This document shows positions 50,849-59,027 of a stretch of 64,000 bases of DNA, piece after piece. Both the position numbers and the translations under genes were made by a program. Below the pieces are notes generated by a model, which saw only the letters and a program-made list of their open reading frames with translations, did no database searches and was not told where the DNA came from. Source of the DNA: Streptomyces sp. NBC_00568 (lineage in GTDB: Bacteria; Actinomycetota; Actinomycetes; Streptomycetales; Streptomycetaceae); NCBI RefSeq assembly GCF_026341855.1, contig NZ_JAPENW010000001.1, positions 372,001 through 436,000 on the forward strand, given 5' to 3'. Every line of letters begins with the position of its first letter. Positions within the stretch are counted from its first letter, which is position 1.

Positions 50849-51349
50849 TCATCGCGCCCGGCGGATCCACACCTCCGGGTCGTCGGACAGACCCGAGCCT
50901 GTGCCCGTGCCGGGGACCTCGGGTGTCCCGGACGGGATCGGCGGGTACAGCACGCCCATGCCACCGGGCGGGGAGGCGGGCGGGCCGCCGCCGATGACCC
51001 GGCCGGGCGGGGTGAGCTCGTCCGCGTGCTCGGTCGTCGGCCGGGGCGCGGCCGGCCGGGCCATGCCCCGCAACGCGTACGCGGCGGTCCCGAGCACCGC
51101 CGCGGCGATCAGGGCGGCCGCCCAGCCGGGCAGGACGGACGCGAGCGCCAGACCGAGGGCGAGGACCAGGGCGGCGCCGGCGTACAGCGCGGCGGCGCCC
51201 GAGGCGGCGTACAGGGCGGCGGTCCGGCGCTGTTTGCCTGTCTGCTCGCGCAGTTCGTCCCGGATGGTCTCGCGGGCCACCATGGTGAGCTCGTCGACGA
51301 GCTCCTTGTCCAGATGCTCCAGATGTTCCAGGTGCTCGATGCGCTTCAT
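50849..51349 (-). CDS. Phage holin family (PF07332-like) membrane protein
   Basis: 166 residues from ATG 51349. An N-terminal coil with a triple HLEHLEHL repeat (about 4-14) is followed by VARETIRDELREQTGKQRRT. Two adjoining membrane segments come next (about 50-72 and 74-95: AALYAASGAAALYAGAALVL, LPGWAAALIAAAVLGTAAYA) and a Pro/Gly-rich C-terminus (TPPGRVIGGGPPASPPGGMG). The family is common in actinobacteria and is not phage-borne in most cases; its role is in the membrane and not defined. It is divergent from the VOC gene. Confidence 0.8.
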   Translation of the reverse strand: MKRIEHLEHLEHLDKELVDELTMVARETIRDELREQTGKQRRTAALYAASGAAALYAGAALVLALGLALASVLPGWAAALIAAAVLGTAAYALRGMARPAAPRPTTEHADELTPPGRVIGGGPPASPPGGMGVLYPPIPSGTPEVPGTGTGSGLSDDPEVWIRRAR

Positions 51350-51475
51350 GGTCTGCGGGTACCCGGCGGATCGGCCGGGTAACGAGAAGGCCCCGGCCCC
51401 CGTCCCGTTCGGACCGACTCGCACCGGGGCGGCGACGATCGCCCGAAACGATCTCCTCCTCCGCCCGCCCCCAAC

Positions 51476-51481
51476 TAGGCT
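51476..51481 (+). promoter_or_regulatory. -10 element for a probable leaderless transcript
   Basis: TAGGCT ends 7 bp before the ATG at 51489, with no ribosome site in between, fitting leaderless translation of the VOC gene. Confidence 0.4.
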
Positions 51482-51488
51482 CGTCCGT

Positions 51489-51836
51489 ATGGAGATTCTG
51501 GGAGCCACGCTGCGCGTCTGCGTCGACGACCTGGAGACTGCGGTCCCCTTCTACGAACGGCTCGCGGGCGGCAGAGCCCTCCGCTTCGAGCGCGGCGGGG
51601 TGTCGGTCGCCGCGATCGGCTGCTTCCTGCTGATGAGCGGGCCCGAGTCCGAACTCGATGTGCTGCGCAAGGTCGCGGCGACCATCGCCGTCAAGGACGT
51701 CGAGGAGACCGGTCGGGTCCTCGCCGACCTAGGTGCACGCGTGGTCGCGGGCCCGGTGGAGACACCCGGCGGCCGCAATCTGATCGCCGTGCACCCGGAC
51801 GGGTCGGTGTACGAGTACGCGGACCGCCGCGTCTGA
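51489..51836 (+). CDS. VOC-family (glyoxalase/bleomycin-resistance-like) protein
   Basis: 115 residues from ATG 51489, the length of one VOC module. The pattern EILGATLRVCVDDLETAVPF, YERLAGGRALRF, then VSVAAIGCFLLMSG and GGRNLIAVHPDGSVYEYADR fits the beta-alpha-beta-beta-beta repeat, with a terminal Glu (E110) as metal ligand. The substrate is unknown: members include isomerases, dioxygenases and drug-binding proteins. A hairpin lies 19 bp after the stop. Confidence 0.85.
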   Translation: MEILGATLRVCVDDLETAVPFYERLAGGRALRFERGGVSVAAIGCFLLMSGPESELDVLRKVAATIAVKDVEETGRVLADLGARVVAGPVETPGGRNLIAVHPDGSVYEYADRRV

Positions 51837-51854
51837 ACCGCGCCGGGTCCGGGG

Positions 51855-51874
51855 GCTCCGCCGTGCGGCGGAGC
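51855..51874. terminator. Hairpin terminator between convergent genes
   Basis: GCTCCGCC-GTGC-GGCGGAGC is a perfect 8 bp stem with a 4 nt loop, between the stops of the VOC gene and the DUF5107 gene. It could serve both directions. Confidence 0.65.
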
Positions 51875-51922
51875 ACCCGGGATCATGGCCCCGGCGGACT
51901 CGGGCCGTGGACGGCGGCGGAC

Positions 51923-53899
51923 TCAGGTGGCGGACGGCGGACGCATGCGGAAGTCGTAGCGCGCGGGCAGCGGCTCGTCGCTGAGCCGGGACCACAGACG
52001 CCCGATGGTCTCCGCGCCCTCCCGCAGGTCGGCGACCTCGAAGCCCGCGTCGAAGACCGCCCGCGCGTCCTCGCGACGGCCCTCGGCGAGCAGCAGTTCG
52101 GCCTCGACGAGGCGGAACCGGCCGCGGTCCCGGGTTGCCGGGCGCAGCCGTTCCCACACGGCACGCGCGTCCGCGGGCCGGCCGGCCGTCAGCTGCGCCT
52201 CCATGGCCTCGCGGCCGAGCGCGGCGGTCGCCGCGGTCCACCGTTCCCCGTCGTCGCGCCGCTCCCGGCACAGGTCGTCGAACGCCTCGGCATAGCGGTC
52301 GGCGGCGCGCTCGTGGTTGCCGGCCTCCTGGTCGGCGACGGCGAGGCAGCGCAGCAACGGCCAGAGAGACGGGGCGAGTTCGAGCGCGCGCTCCCAACTG
52401 CGCACGGCCTGGGCGAGATCACCGGCGTGCCACTGGGCCACTCCGAGGTGGTACTCGGCGATCGGTACGGCCGGGGCCGTCTCCAGCATGTCGCGCCAGT
52501 GCGACGCCACCAGGGTCTCGCCGGGCGGTCCGACCCGCCGGGGCTCCGGGAACGCGCCGGACCGCAGCAGTTCCCGCCACGGCGCCTGGTCGTCGCCGAG
52601 CGTGCTCTCGTCGAAGGGCGTACCGGGCAACTTGTGGGCGGCGCGGAGTACTTCGAGCGCTCCCCAGCCGGATCCGACGGCGAGCACCTCGCCGGGATCC
52701 GTGTCGGCGTGCGGCAGCCAGGCGGCGTACGCGGCGTCGACCGCGTCCCGGGAGAGCGCGCTCTCCAGCCTGCCCTCGACGTCCGCCCGCGCGGCCTCCC
52801 AGTCCGGCCCGTGCGCCGTCTCCGCGCTCACGGACAACGGACCGTACGCCTCCAGCCAGGAGACCTCGCTCTCGGCTTCGAGCCGCACATGTTCGAGCTG
52901 CGTGCGGGCGAGCCCCGCCTGTATCTCGCAGTACCCGCCGGTTCCCGGCTCGGTGAGCCACTCCTGCCAGCGCCGCCCTCCGGGCCCCGAGCCCCAGACG
53001 AACAGCTTGCGCCCGCGCAGGGCATCGGTCGACGTCTGGACCAGTCCCTCGCCCGAGTCGTCGACCGCGGCGATCCAGCGGCGCCGCCCGTCGGGCACCT
53101 CGTAGAAGTAGTCGGCGGGGAACGTGCTGTTCAGCGGATACGTCCGGTCGATCCCGTCGTACGTCGGCACGGGCACCCGGCGCAGCCGTCGCTCGTAGCC
53201 GAAGTGCCACGCTTCCTGAGCCGGGGCGAGCACCCTGCGCTCCTCGGGGACCGCGATGTTGGACCACCAGTACAGCGGGGCGGGCTTCTCGTGGGGATTG
53301 CGGACGCGCACGCCGACGTACAGGAAGTCGGAGCCGTCCGGCAGCCACAGGTCGACCTGGAAGGGGAGGTCGCGCAGCCTTTCCCATTCCCACAGGCGCA
53401 GCATCTCGCCGCCGTCGGGGGCGGGAACGCGGGCCGCGTGGACGGGTGAGCACGACAGGGTGGTGTGCCCGGTGGCGCCGATGTTCCACTCGATGCCGCC
53501 GGAGAACCAGGCGCCGTTGAGGGCGAAGCAGGCCGGCTGGAGCACCGGGTTGCTGTAGAGGAGTTCCGTCGCGGTCGGTTTGTGGAAGAGCGAGACGATA
53601 CGGCCGCCGAAGCCGGGCAGCACGATGGCGCGCAGCCGGTCGTTCTCGATCACGATGGTGTCGAGTTCGCAGTCCGGGCGTTCCCGTTCGTAGCCGTCCC
53701 GGATGCGTTCCGGCAGCACGCTGCGCAGGGGCTCGTACCCGATCTGCCGCGCCATGTCGCGCGGCAGGCCGACGCGGTCGCGGTCGTCGATGGTGTGCAT
53801 CTCGTCGAGGGGCCGCAGGGGCGGCAGCGGGTTGTTCGGGCCCAACTCCGCCGCCGGGAGGTTCAGTACGTCACGTCGGATCGTCGTCACGATGACCAT
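51923..53899 (-). CDS. DUF5107 domain protein with C-terminal TPR repeats
   Basis: 658 residues from ATG 53899. The N-terminal two thirds (about 20-330) is a DUF5107 carbohydrate-mutarotase-like beta-sandwich: LRAIVLPGFGGRIVSLFHKP, GIEWNIGATGHTTLSCSPVH and YWWSNIAVPEERRVLAP. The region from about 480 contains TPR-like helices (YHLGVAQWHAGDLAQAVRSW, LVEAELLLAEGRREDARAVF). DUF5107 proteins occur near sugar-utilisation genes and may bind oligosaccharides, but no reaction is established. There is no signal peptide. No sugar transport genes are adjacent here. Confidence 0.85.
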   Translation of the reverse strand: MVIVTTIRRDVLNLPAAELGPNNPLPPLRPLDEMHTIDDRDRVGLPRDMARQIGYEPLRSVLPERIRDGYERERPDCELDTIVIENDRLRAIVLPGFGGRIVSLFHKPTATELLYSNPVLQPACFALNGAWFSGGIEWNIGATGHTTLSCSPVHAARVPAPDGGEMLRLWEWERLRDLPFQVDLWLPDGSDFLYVGVRVRNPHEKPAPLYWWSNIAVPEERRVLAPAQEAWHFGYERRLRRVPVPTYDGIDRTYPLNSTFPADYFYEVPDGRRRWIAAVDDSGEGLVQTSTDALRGRKLFVWGSGPGGRRWQEWLTEPGTGGYCEIQAGLARTQLEHVRLEAESEVSWLEAYGPLSVSAETAHGPDWEAARADVEGRLESALSRDAVDAAYAAWLPHADTDPGEVLAVGSGWGALEVLRAAHKLPGTPFDESTLGDDQAPWRELLRSGAFPEPRRVGPPGETLVASHWRDMLETAPAVPIAEYHLGVAQWHAGDLAQAVRSWERALELAPSLWPLLRCLAVADQEAGNHERAADRYAEAFDDLCRERRDDGERWTAATAALGREAMEAQLTAGRPADARAVWERLRPATRDRGRFRLVEAELLLAEGRREDARAVFDAGFEVADLREGAETIGRLWSRLSDEPLPARYDFRMRPPSAT

Positions 53900-53950
53900 G
53901 GAACATGGTCATCGGCCTGCTGACCAGGGTCTCCGCTCGTCAGAATCGGG

Positions 53951-54847
53951 TCAGGATTCCGCAAAGGCGCCGACGATCAGGTCCGCGAGGAGCGCGCCCG
54001 CGGTCCCCTCGGGGTCCAGGTCGGGGTCGTAGATCGTGACGTTGAGGCCGACGCAGTGCGGCGAGCGGACCAACGGGCCCAGCAGCGCGAGGAGTTCGTC
54101 CGGCAGCAGGCCGTCGGGGTCCGGGCTGTCCACGGCGGGCATCACGGCCGGATCGAGCGAGTCGGCGTCGAGGTGCACCCAGAAGCCGTCCAGGTGCGGG
54201 AGTTCGAGGGTGCCCAGGGTGGCCCGGGCGATCGTGTCCGCGCCCCAGGTGCGCAGCTCGCCGACGGTCGTCGTGGGGATCTTCAGCGCGGCGAGTTCGT
54301 CGCGATCTGTGTCGTAGTCACGGATGCCGAAGAGCCGTAGGTCCTCGTCGCGCAGATAGGGCTTGAGCCCTTCGATGTCGGACAGGTCGTCCTGGCCACG
54401 GCCGGTGGCGATCGCGAGTTCCTCGCCACCGGCCGCCCCGATGCGGTCGGAGTTCCCGGCGTGCCGGAAGTCGGCCGAACCGTCGATGGCGGCCAGCCCG
54501 AACCGACCGATGCGGCGCAGCGCGAGGGACGCGCCGAGCTGGATGGAGCAGTCGCCGCCGAGGACGACGGGGAGGTCACCGGCGCGGACATGACGTTCGA
54601 CGCGATCGGCGAGCGCACGGGTGTACGTGGCGATGGCCGCCGCGTTGAAGACGCCGTCGCCTTCCTGCCAGTCCCCCCGGTCGTAGCGAGGCGGCACGAC
54701 GACGCCCCCCTCCAGCGCGCCGAGCCTCTGCACGATCCGCTGTTCGCGGAGCGCGCCGGCCAGTTTGTAGCAGCCGGGGACGGTGCCGGGCGCGGGCGGG
54801 CGCAGGCCGAGGTTGGAGGGAGCGTCCAGCACGACGATGTTCCGCAT
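53951..54847 (-). CDS. Arginase-family protein with altered metal ligands
   Basis: 298 residues from ATG 54847. The ureohydrolase fold is clear: PVVLGGDCSIQLGASLALRR, GLAAIDGSADFRHAGNSDRI and GFWVHLDADSLDPAVMPAVD. Canonical arginase uses GGDH, DAHxD and DxDxxDP to bind two Mn ions. Here the first His is Cys100 and the central His is Ser124, while D122, D126, D227 and D229 are kept. The GGDC form occurs in a known subgroup, but losing the second His as well is unusual, so activity as an arginase is doubtful. It lies 51 bp from the DUF5107 gene start. Confidence 0.85.
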   Translation of the reverse strand: MRNIVVLDAPSNLGLRPPAPGTVPGCYKLAGALREQRIVQRLGALEGGVVVPPRYDRGDWQEGDGVFNAAAIATYTRALADRVERHVRAGDLPVVLGGDCSIQLGASLALRRIGRFGLAAIDGSADFRHAGNSDRIGAAGGEELAIATGRGQDDLSDIEGLKPYLRDEDLRLFGIRDYDTDRDELAALKIPTTTVGELRTWGADTIARATLGTLELPHLDGFWVHLDADSLDPAVMPAVDSPDPDGLLPDELLALLGPLVRSPHCVGLNVTIYDPDLDPEGTAGALLADLIVGAFAES

Positions 54848-54949
54848 GGAGGCATCCTCACCCGGGCGGACCACCTCGGGGAAGGGTGCCGCGGGAGGCC
54901 GGGGCCCGAGGGAGACGCCCCCACGGGATGGGGACGGACCGCCCGGTCG

Positions 54950-55498
54950 TCAGCGGGGCGCGACCATCTCCGCGGTGATCGCCCAGCGCTCGTGGTCCCG
55001 CCAGGCGCCGTCGATGTGGATGAAGTCCGGCGAGAAGCCTTCGAGCCGGAAGCCGCAGCGCCGGGCGAGCGCGATCGACCCCGTGTTGCCGGGCTGCGCG
55101 TTGATCTCCAGCCGGTGCAGCCCCATCCGCCCGAAGGCGTACCGCACAACGAGGTCGAGCGCCTCGGTCATCAGCCCGCGTCCGGCGGCATGCGCGAAGG
55201 CGCCGTAGCCGAGGGCTCCGCACAGGAAGCCGCCCTCGACGATGTTGTTGATGTTGATGAAACCGGCGATTCCCCCGCCGTCCCGTTCACAGACGAGGAA
55301 CCCGGCCTTGGTCGGGTCCTCGATGAGCCGCCCCGCGTAGACGGCGTAGGCGTCGACGCTGCCCGGAGGGAAGAGCCACGGCTGGTGCAGGCTCTTGCTC
55401 TCCCTGGCCCGTGCGGTGAACTCCGCACCGTCCTCCTGGGTGAAGTGCCGTATGCCCACGCGAGGGCCTTCGGCGAGATAACCGGCGTTCTCAGGCAT
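54950..55498 (-). CDS. GNAT-family acetyltransferase (RimJ/RimL type)
   Basis: 182 residues from ATG 55498. The pattern VGIRHFTQEDGAEFTARARE, FLVCERDGGGIAGFININNI and the acetyl-CoA loop YGAFAHAAGRGLMTEALDLV fit the RimJ/RimL group. LHRLEINAQPGNTGSIALAR and CGFRLEGFSPDFIHIDGAWR follow as usual. Substrates of this group are N-terminal Ala/Ser of ribosomal proteins or small molecules. It is a single cytoplasmic gene 23 bp downstream of a small LapA-like gene and may be co-transcribed with it. Confidence 0.9.
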   Translation of the reverse strand: MPENAGYLAEGPRVGIRHFTQEDGAEFTARARESKSLHQPWLFPPGSVDAYAVYAGRLIEDPTKAGFLVCERDGGGIAGFININNIVEGGFLCGALGYGAFAHAAGRGLMTEALDLVVRYAFGRMGLHRLEINAQPGNTGSIALARRCGFRLEGFSPDFIHIDGAWRDHERWAITAEMVAPR

Positions 55499-55521
55499 CC
55501 CGTCACCTTACGTGAGCGCCT

Positions 55522-55773
55522 TCAGCGCCTGCGCCTCATGGCGTACGCACCGCACAGCGCCCCGATCAGTCCGGTGGCGAGCAGCGCCATCCACAGGGGC
55601 ATGGTCACCTCGGGGACGAGCAGCCGGATCTTGGTGTTCCGGGTGTTCTCGAAGACGAAGATCAGAGCAAGGACGGCCAGCAGGGCGACGGTGACCCTGG
55701 CCGGCGTCAGCAGCCCTTCGCGGGGGCCCTTGCCGCCGCTCTCACCGACGCTCTCGGAGGTCTTCGGACTCAT
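55522..55773 (-). CDS. LapA/DUF1049-like small membrane protein
   Basis: 83 residues from ATG 55773. After a polar start (SPKTSESVGESGGKGPREG) there are two membrane segments: VTVALLAVLALIFVFENTRN and LWMALLATGLIGALCGAYAM, with RRRR at the end. The FENTRNTKIRLL segment between them is typical of lipopolysaccharide-assembly LapA-like proteins, which also occur in bacteria without LPS. The role in actinomycetes is unknown. The upstream longer frame is not family-like and is not adopted. Confidence 0.78.
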   Translation of the reverse strand: MSPKTSESVGESGGKGPREGLLTPARVTVALLAVLALIFVFENTRNTKIRLLVPEVTMPLWMALLATGLIGALCGAYAMRRRR

Positions 55774-55900
55774 GCGCCCAGCATGATCCGGAAGGCGCCG
55801 GTACGCGCGACGGGGGCATCCTCCCGGGTGACTGCCCGCCGGGACGTCCGGCCGCACGGACCGGCGACCGGCGCGCGGTCACGTCCGACCGGTGCCCCCG

Positions 55901-55958
55901 CCACGACGGCAGTCCCGAGCTGGGCGCGGCCACGACGGCAGTCCCGAGCTGGGCGCGA
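55901..55958. repeat. 29 bp tandem duplication
   Basis: CCACGACGGCAGTCCCGAGC plus 9 further bases occurs twice in direct succession (55901-55929, 55930-55958), identical except for the last base. It lies in the 222 bp gap between the LapA-like gene start and the S66 peptidase stop. Confidence 0.92.
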
Positions 55959-55995
55959 CCGCGACCTCAGGCCGGCGCGGGCCGCGACCGCGGCG

Positions 55996-56943
55996 TCAGG
56001 CGAGCGCGGGCTCGTCCAGTGTCAGGGTCCCCGCGTCCGCGTCGAGTTCGGCCCGGAGACCGAACGGCATCGTCAGCGCCCCCTCGGCGTGCCCGAACCC
56101 GAAGTGCTCGACGACCGGCACACCGAGCCCACCGAGCCGGTCGGCGAACACGGCGCGCAGCCCCTCGTACGGTCCGCAGTCCACCCACGAGCCGAGCGCG
56201 ACCCCGGCCACCCCGTCGAGCCAGCCGGCGCGCAGCAGTTGCGTCAGGATCCGGTCCAGCCGGTAGGCCTCCTCGCCGATGTCCTCGATCAGGAGCAGTC
56301 CGCCCCGGGCGGACGTACGGGCGTGCGGTGTGCCGAGGTCCGCGGCCAGCAGACTCACGCAGCCGCCGAGGGTGACACCACGGGCCTTCCCGGGCACCAG
56401 CGCGACGGCTTCGCCGGAGGCGATGGTCCGTACCGACTCGGGTTCGAGGAGAGTCGCCCGCAGATGGTCCTGCGCCCGGGTGTTCTTCAGGAAGTCGACG
56501 GCCGCGACCATCGGCCCGTGCAGCGTCGCGAGCCCCACCCGCGTCGCGAACGCCTCGTGCAGTGCGGTGATGTCGCTGAACCCGAGGAAGACCTTGGGGC
56601 CGGCCGCCCGGACGGCGTCCCAGTCGAGCAGGTCGACCATGCGCTGAGCGCCGTATCCACCGCGGGCGCACAGCACGGCGGCCACGTCCGGGTCGCACCA
56701 GGCCGCCTGGAAGTCGGCGGCCCGGTCGGCGTCCGTCCCCGCCAGGTAGTCGAACTCGCCGTGCCGGTCCAGGACGTGGGGGGCCACGACCGGGTCGAGG
56801 TCCCAGCCGCGGAGGATGTCGAGGCCGGCCTCCAGCCGTTCCTCGGGGATGGGCCCGCTGGGCGCGACGACGGCGACCCGGGCCCCCGGGGCGAGCCGCG
56901 CGGGCCGGGTCAGGGGGGTGATCGGTGCGGTCGTTCGGGTCAC
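55996..56943 (-). CDS. LD-carboxypeptidase (peptidase family S66)
   Basis: 315 residues from GTG 56943. The nucleophile is S123 in VFLGFSDITALHEAF, and the N-terminal RVAVVAPSGPIPEERLEAGL and ARGGYGAQRMVDLLDWDAV segments are typical. Later GGCVSLLAADLGTPHARTS, IEDIGEEAYRLDRILTQLL and the terminal VEHFGFGHAEGALTMPFG supply the Glu and His of the catalytic triad. S66 enzymes remove D-Ala from muropeptide tetrapeptides, recycling cell-wall peptides; some hydrolyse microcin-type conjugates. It is 100 bp downstream of the S9 peptidase gene and probably part of the same peptide-use group. Confidence 0.9.
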   Translation of the reverse strand: MTRTTAPITPLTRPARLAPGARVAVVAPSGPIPEERLEAGLDILRGWDLDPVVAPHVLDRHGEFDYLAGTDADRAADFQAAWCDPDVAAVLCARGGYGAQRMVDLLDWDAVRAAGPKVFLGFSDITALHEAFATRVGLATLHGPMVAAVDFLKNTRAQDHLRATLLEPESVRTIASGEAVALVPGKARGVTLGGCVSLLAADLGTPHARTSARGGLLLIEDIGEEAYRLDRILTQLLRAGWLDGVAGVALGSWVDCGPYEGLRAVFADRLGGLGVPVVEHFGFGHAEGALTMPFGLRAELDADAGTLTLDEPALA

Positions 56944-57043
56944 TCGTACTGCTCCCGTTCCTGGTGGTTCTTCCGGTCGCTCTCGTCTCGCGCCCGGGTT
57001 CCTGAAGGGCTCCGCCCGGTCCGGTCCCCGGCGGGCGGCGGCT

Positions 57044-59017
57044 TCATTTGGACAGCTCCAGCTTGGGGATCCCGGGCGGGTTCAGCCCGAAGACCTGCGC
57101 GTACAGGGAGAGTTCGGACTCCAGGGCCCGCACCATCGTCTCGGCGCGCCGGAAGCCGTGTCCCTCCCCCTCGAAGGCGATGTAGGCGTGCGGGACCTGG
57201 CGGTCCTGCTCCTGCAGCACGGCCAGGAAGCGTTCGCACTGCACGGGCGGACAGACGGCGTCGTCGAGTCCCTGGAGCAGCAGGAAGGGCGCGGTGATTC
57301 CGTCGGCGTGCGTGGAGGGCGACCGCTCCAGATACCGGCCCGGCACCTCGGCGATCGGGCCGACCAGCGACTCCAGGTACTGCGACTCGAAGTCGTGGGT
57401 CTCGCCCGAGGCCCATTCGCTCAGGTCGAGGACGGGGTAGAGGATCGTGCCGCAGGCGTAGACGTCGGTGGTGGCCAGCGAGGCGGCGGTGGTCCAGCCG
57501 CCCGCGCTGCCGCCGCGGATCGCGAGCCGGCGCCGGTCGGCGGTGCCCTCGTCGGCGAGCGCGAGCGCCACGGCCGCGCAGTCCTCGACGTCGACGACCC
57601 CCCACTGTTCGCGCAGCCGGTTGCGGTACTCCCGTCCGTGGCCGCTCGATCCGCCGTAGTTGACCTCGGCCACGCCGATGCCGCGCGAGGTGAAGTAGGC
57701 GATCTCCAGGTCGAGGACGAGGGGCGACCGGCCGGTGGGGCCGCCGTGCACCCATACGACGTACGGCGGGAGTTCGTCGCCGCGCGCGACGTGGTCGGGG
57801 TGGTGCGGCGGGTAGATGTGCGCGTGGATCTCGCGTCCGTCGGGGCCGGTGAAGGCGCGGATCTGGGGCTCCGGGTAGTACGCGGGGTCGACCGGGTCGT
57901 CGTGCGCGGCGCCGATCACCCGGGCCCGTCCGGTGCTGGCGTCCAGCTCGACGACCTCGTGGGCGCTGCGGGGGCTGGCTCCGACACCCACGACCCTGCT
58001 GCCGTGCACCGCGAGCGTCGGCGCGAACTCGGTCCAGGGGCCGGCCGTGTCGACGAGCTCGCCGGTCTCCGGGTCGAGCATCCCGAGCGCGGTGGCGCCC
58101 CGTCCGTGCACGACGGCGACCAGGCCGGTCTCCAGGGGCGCGAACCAGCGGTATCCGACCTTCCAGAGCGGGCCGCCGAACTCCTCCTCGCGCGGACAGA
58201 CGGCGATCGCCTCGCCGTCCGCGCCGAGACGGTGGAGATTCCACCAGCCGGTGCGGTCGCTGACGTAGAGCAGGCTTCCGTCGGCCGCCCAGTCGGCCTG
58301 GACGACGGACTCCTCCGGGCCGCCCGCGACGGGCCGCGGGTGGGAGAAGGTGCCGTCCTCGGTGACGTCCGCGAGGATCACCTCGGTGCCGTCCCAGGGC
58401 ATCCGCGGGTGGTCCCAGGCGAGCCAGGCCGCCTGCCGGCCGTCGGGCGAGAGCCGGGGTCCGGTGACGAACCGGTGCCGTCCGTCGGACAGTTCCCGCA
58501 CGGCGTCCCGGTCGTACGCCGCCGTTCCGTCCAGCGGTACCGCGACGACGGCCCGGCGCAGGTCGGTGGGGCCCTCCCCGGTGAACTCCTCCATGACACA
58601 CCACACTTCGCCCCGCTCCACCCGGATCTGCGGGTCCACCCAGCGCAGTCCGCCGCCCACCGGCGAGATGGGGGTCAACGGGAGCGGTTCACCGCCGGGT
58701 TCGCAGTGGTAGAGGCGCTGGTCGGCGAAGTTCACGAACACGAACAGCGGGCCTTCGGGGCGCATGACTCCCGCCCAGGGGTGACCGCCGTACTCGATGA
58801 CGCGACTGCGCACGTTCCAGGGGGCCGGGAGCAGCGGCTCCTCGGTGCCGTCCGCCTTCCGCCGGACCAGCGTGCGCCGTCCGCCCTCGGTCGGCCGCGG
58901 CTCGGTCCACCAGGCCTCGTCGCCGACGAAACCGACGAACTCGGGATGTCCGTCGTGCGCGGCGGCGAGCGCCGCGTCGATCGGCGAGGGCCATGAACCG
59001 TATGACAGGGTCTGCAT
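57044..59017 (-). CDS. S9 family prolyl-oligopeptidase-type peptidase
   Basis: 657 residues from ATG 59017 with GGGGGGACG upstream. The N-terminal half is a beta-propeller that gates the active site. The alpha/beta-hydrolase domain (about 380-657) has YVVWVHGGPTGRSPLVLDLE, the nucleophile S504 in IRGGSAGGWTTA, LLLQGLDDAVCPP (Asp) and FEGEGHGFRRAE (His). S9C-type enzymes cut short peptides after hydrophobic residues or at the N-terminus. No signal peptide is present, so it probably acts on imported peptides. It is 10 bp downstream of the M20 peptidase gene. Confidence 0.92.
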   Translation of the reverse strand: MQTLSYGSWPSPIDAALAAAHDGHPEFVGFVGDEAWWTEPRPTEGGRRTLVRRKADGTEEPLLPAPWNVRSRVIEYGGHPWAGVMRPEGPLFVFVNFADQRLYHCEPGGEPLPLTPISPVGGGLRWVDPQIRVERGEVWCVMEEFTGEGPTDLRRAVVAVPLDGTAAYDRDAVRELSDGRHRFVTGPRLSPDGRQAAWLAWDHPRMPWDGTEVILADVTEDGTFSHPRPVAGGPEESVVQADWAADGSLLYVSDRTGWWNLHRLGADGEAIAVCPREEEFGGPLWKVGYRWFAPLETGLVAVVHGRGATALGMLDPETGELVDTAGPWTEFAPTLAVHGSRVVGVGASPRSAHEVVELDASTGRARVIGAAHDDPVDPAYYPEPQIRAFTGPDGREIHAHIYPPHHPDHVARGDELPPYVVWVHGGPTGRSPLVLDLEIAYFTSRGIGVAEVNYGGSSGHGREYRNRLREQWGVVDVEDCAAVALALADEGTADRRRLAIRGGSAGGWTTAASLATTDVYACGTILYPVLDLSEWASGETHDFESQYLESLVGPIAEVPGRYLERSPSTHADGITAPFLLLQGLDDAVCPPVQCERFLAVLQEQDRQVPHAYIAFEGEGHGFRRAETMVRALESELSLYAQVFGLNPPGIPKLELSK

Positions 59018-59027
59018 CTCGTCCCCC

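Noticed and set aside
50849..51349. Prophage remnant suggested by the holin-like protein
   Set aside because: No other phage gene is nearby and this family is widespread in actinobacterial chromosomes.
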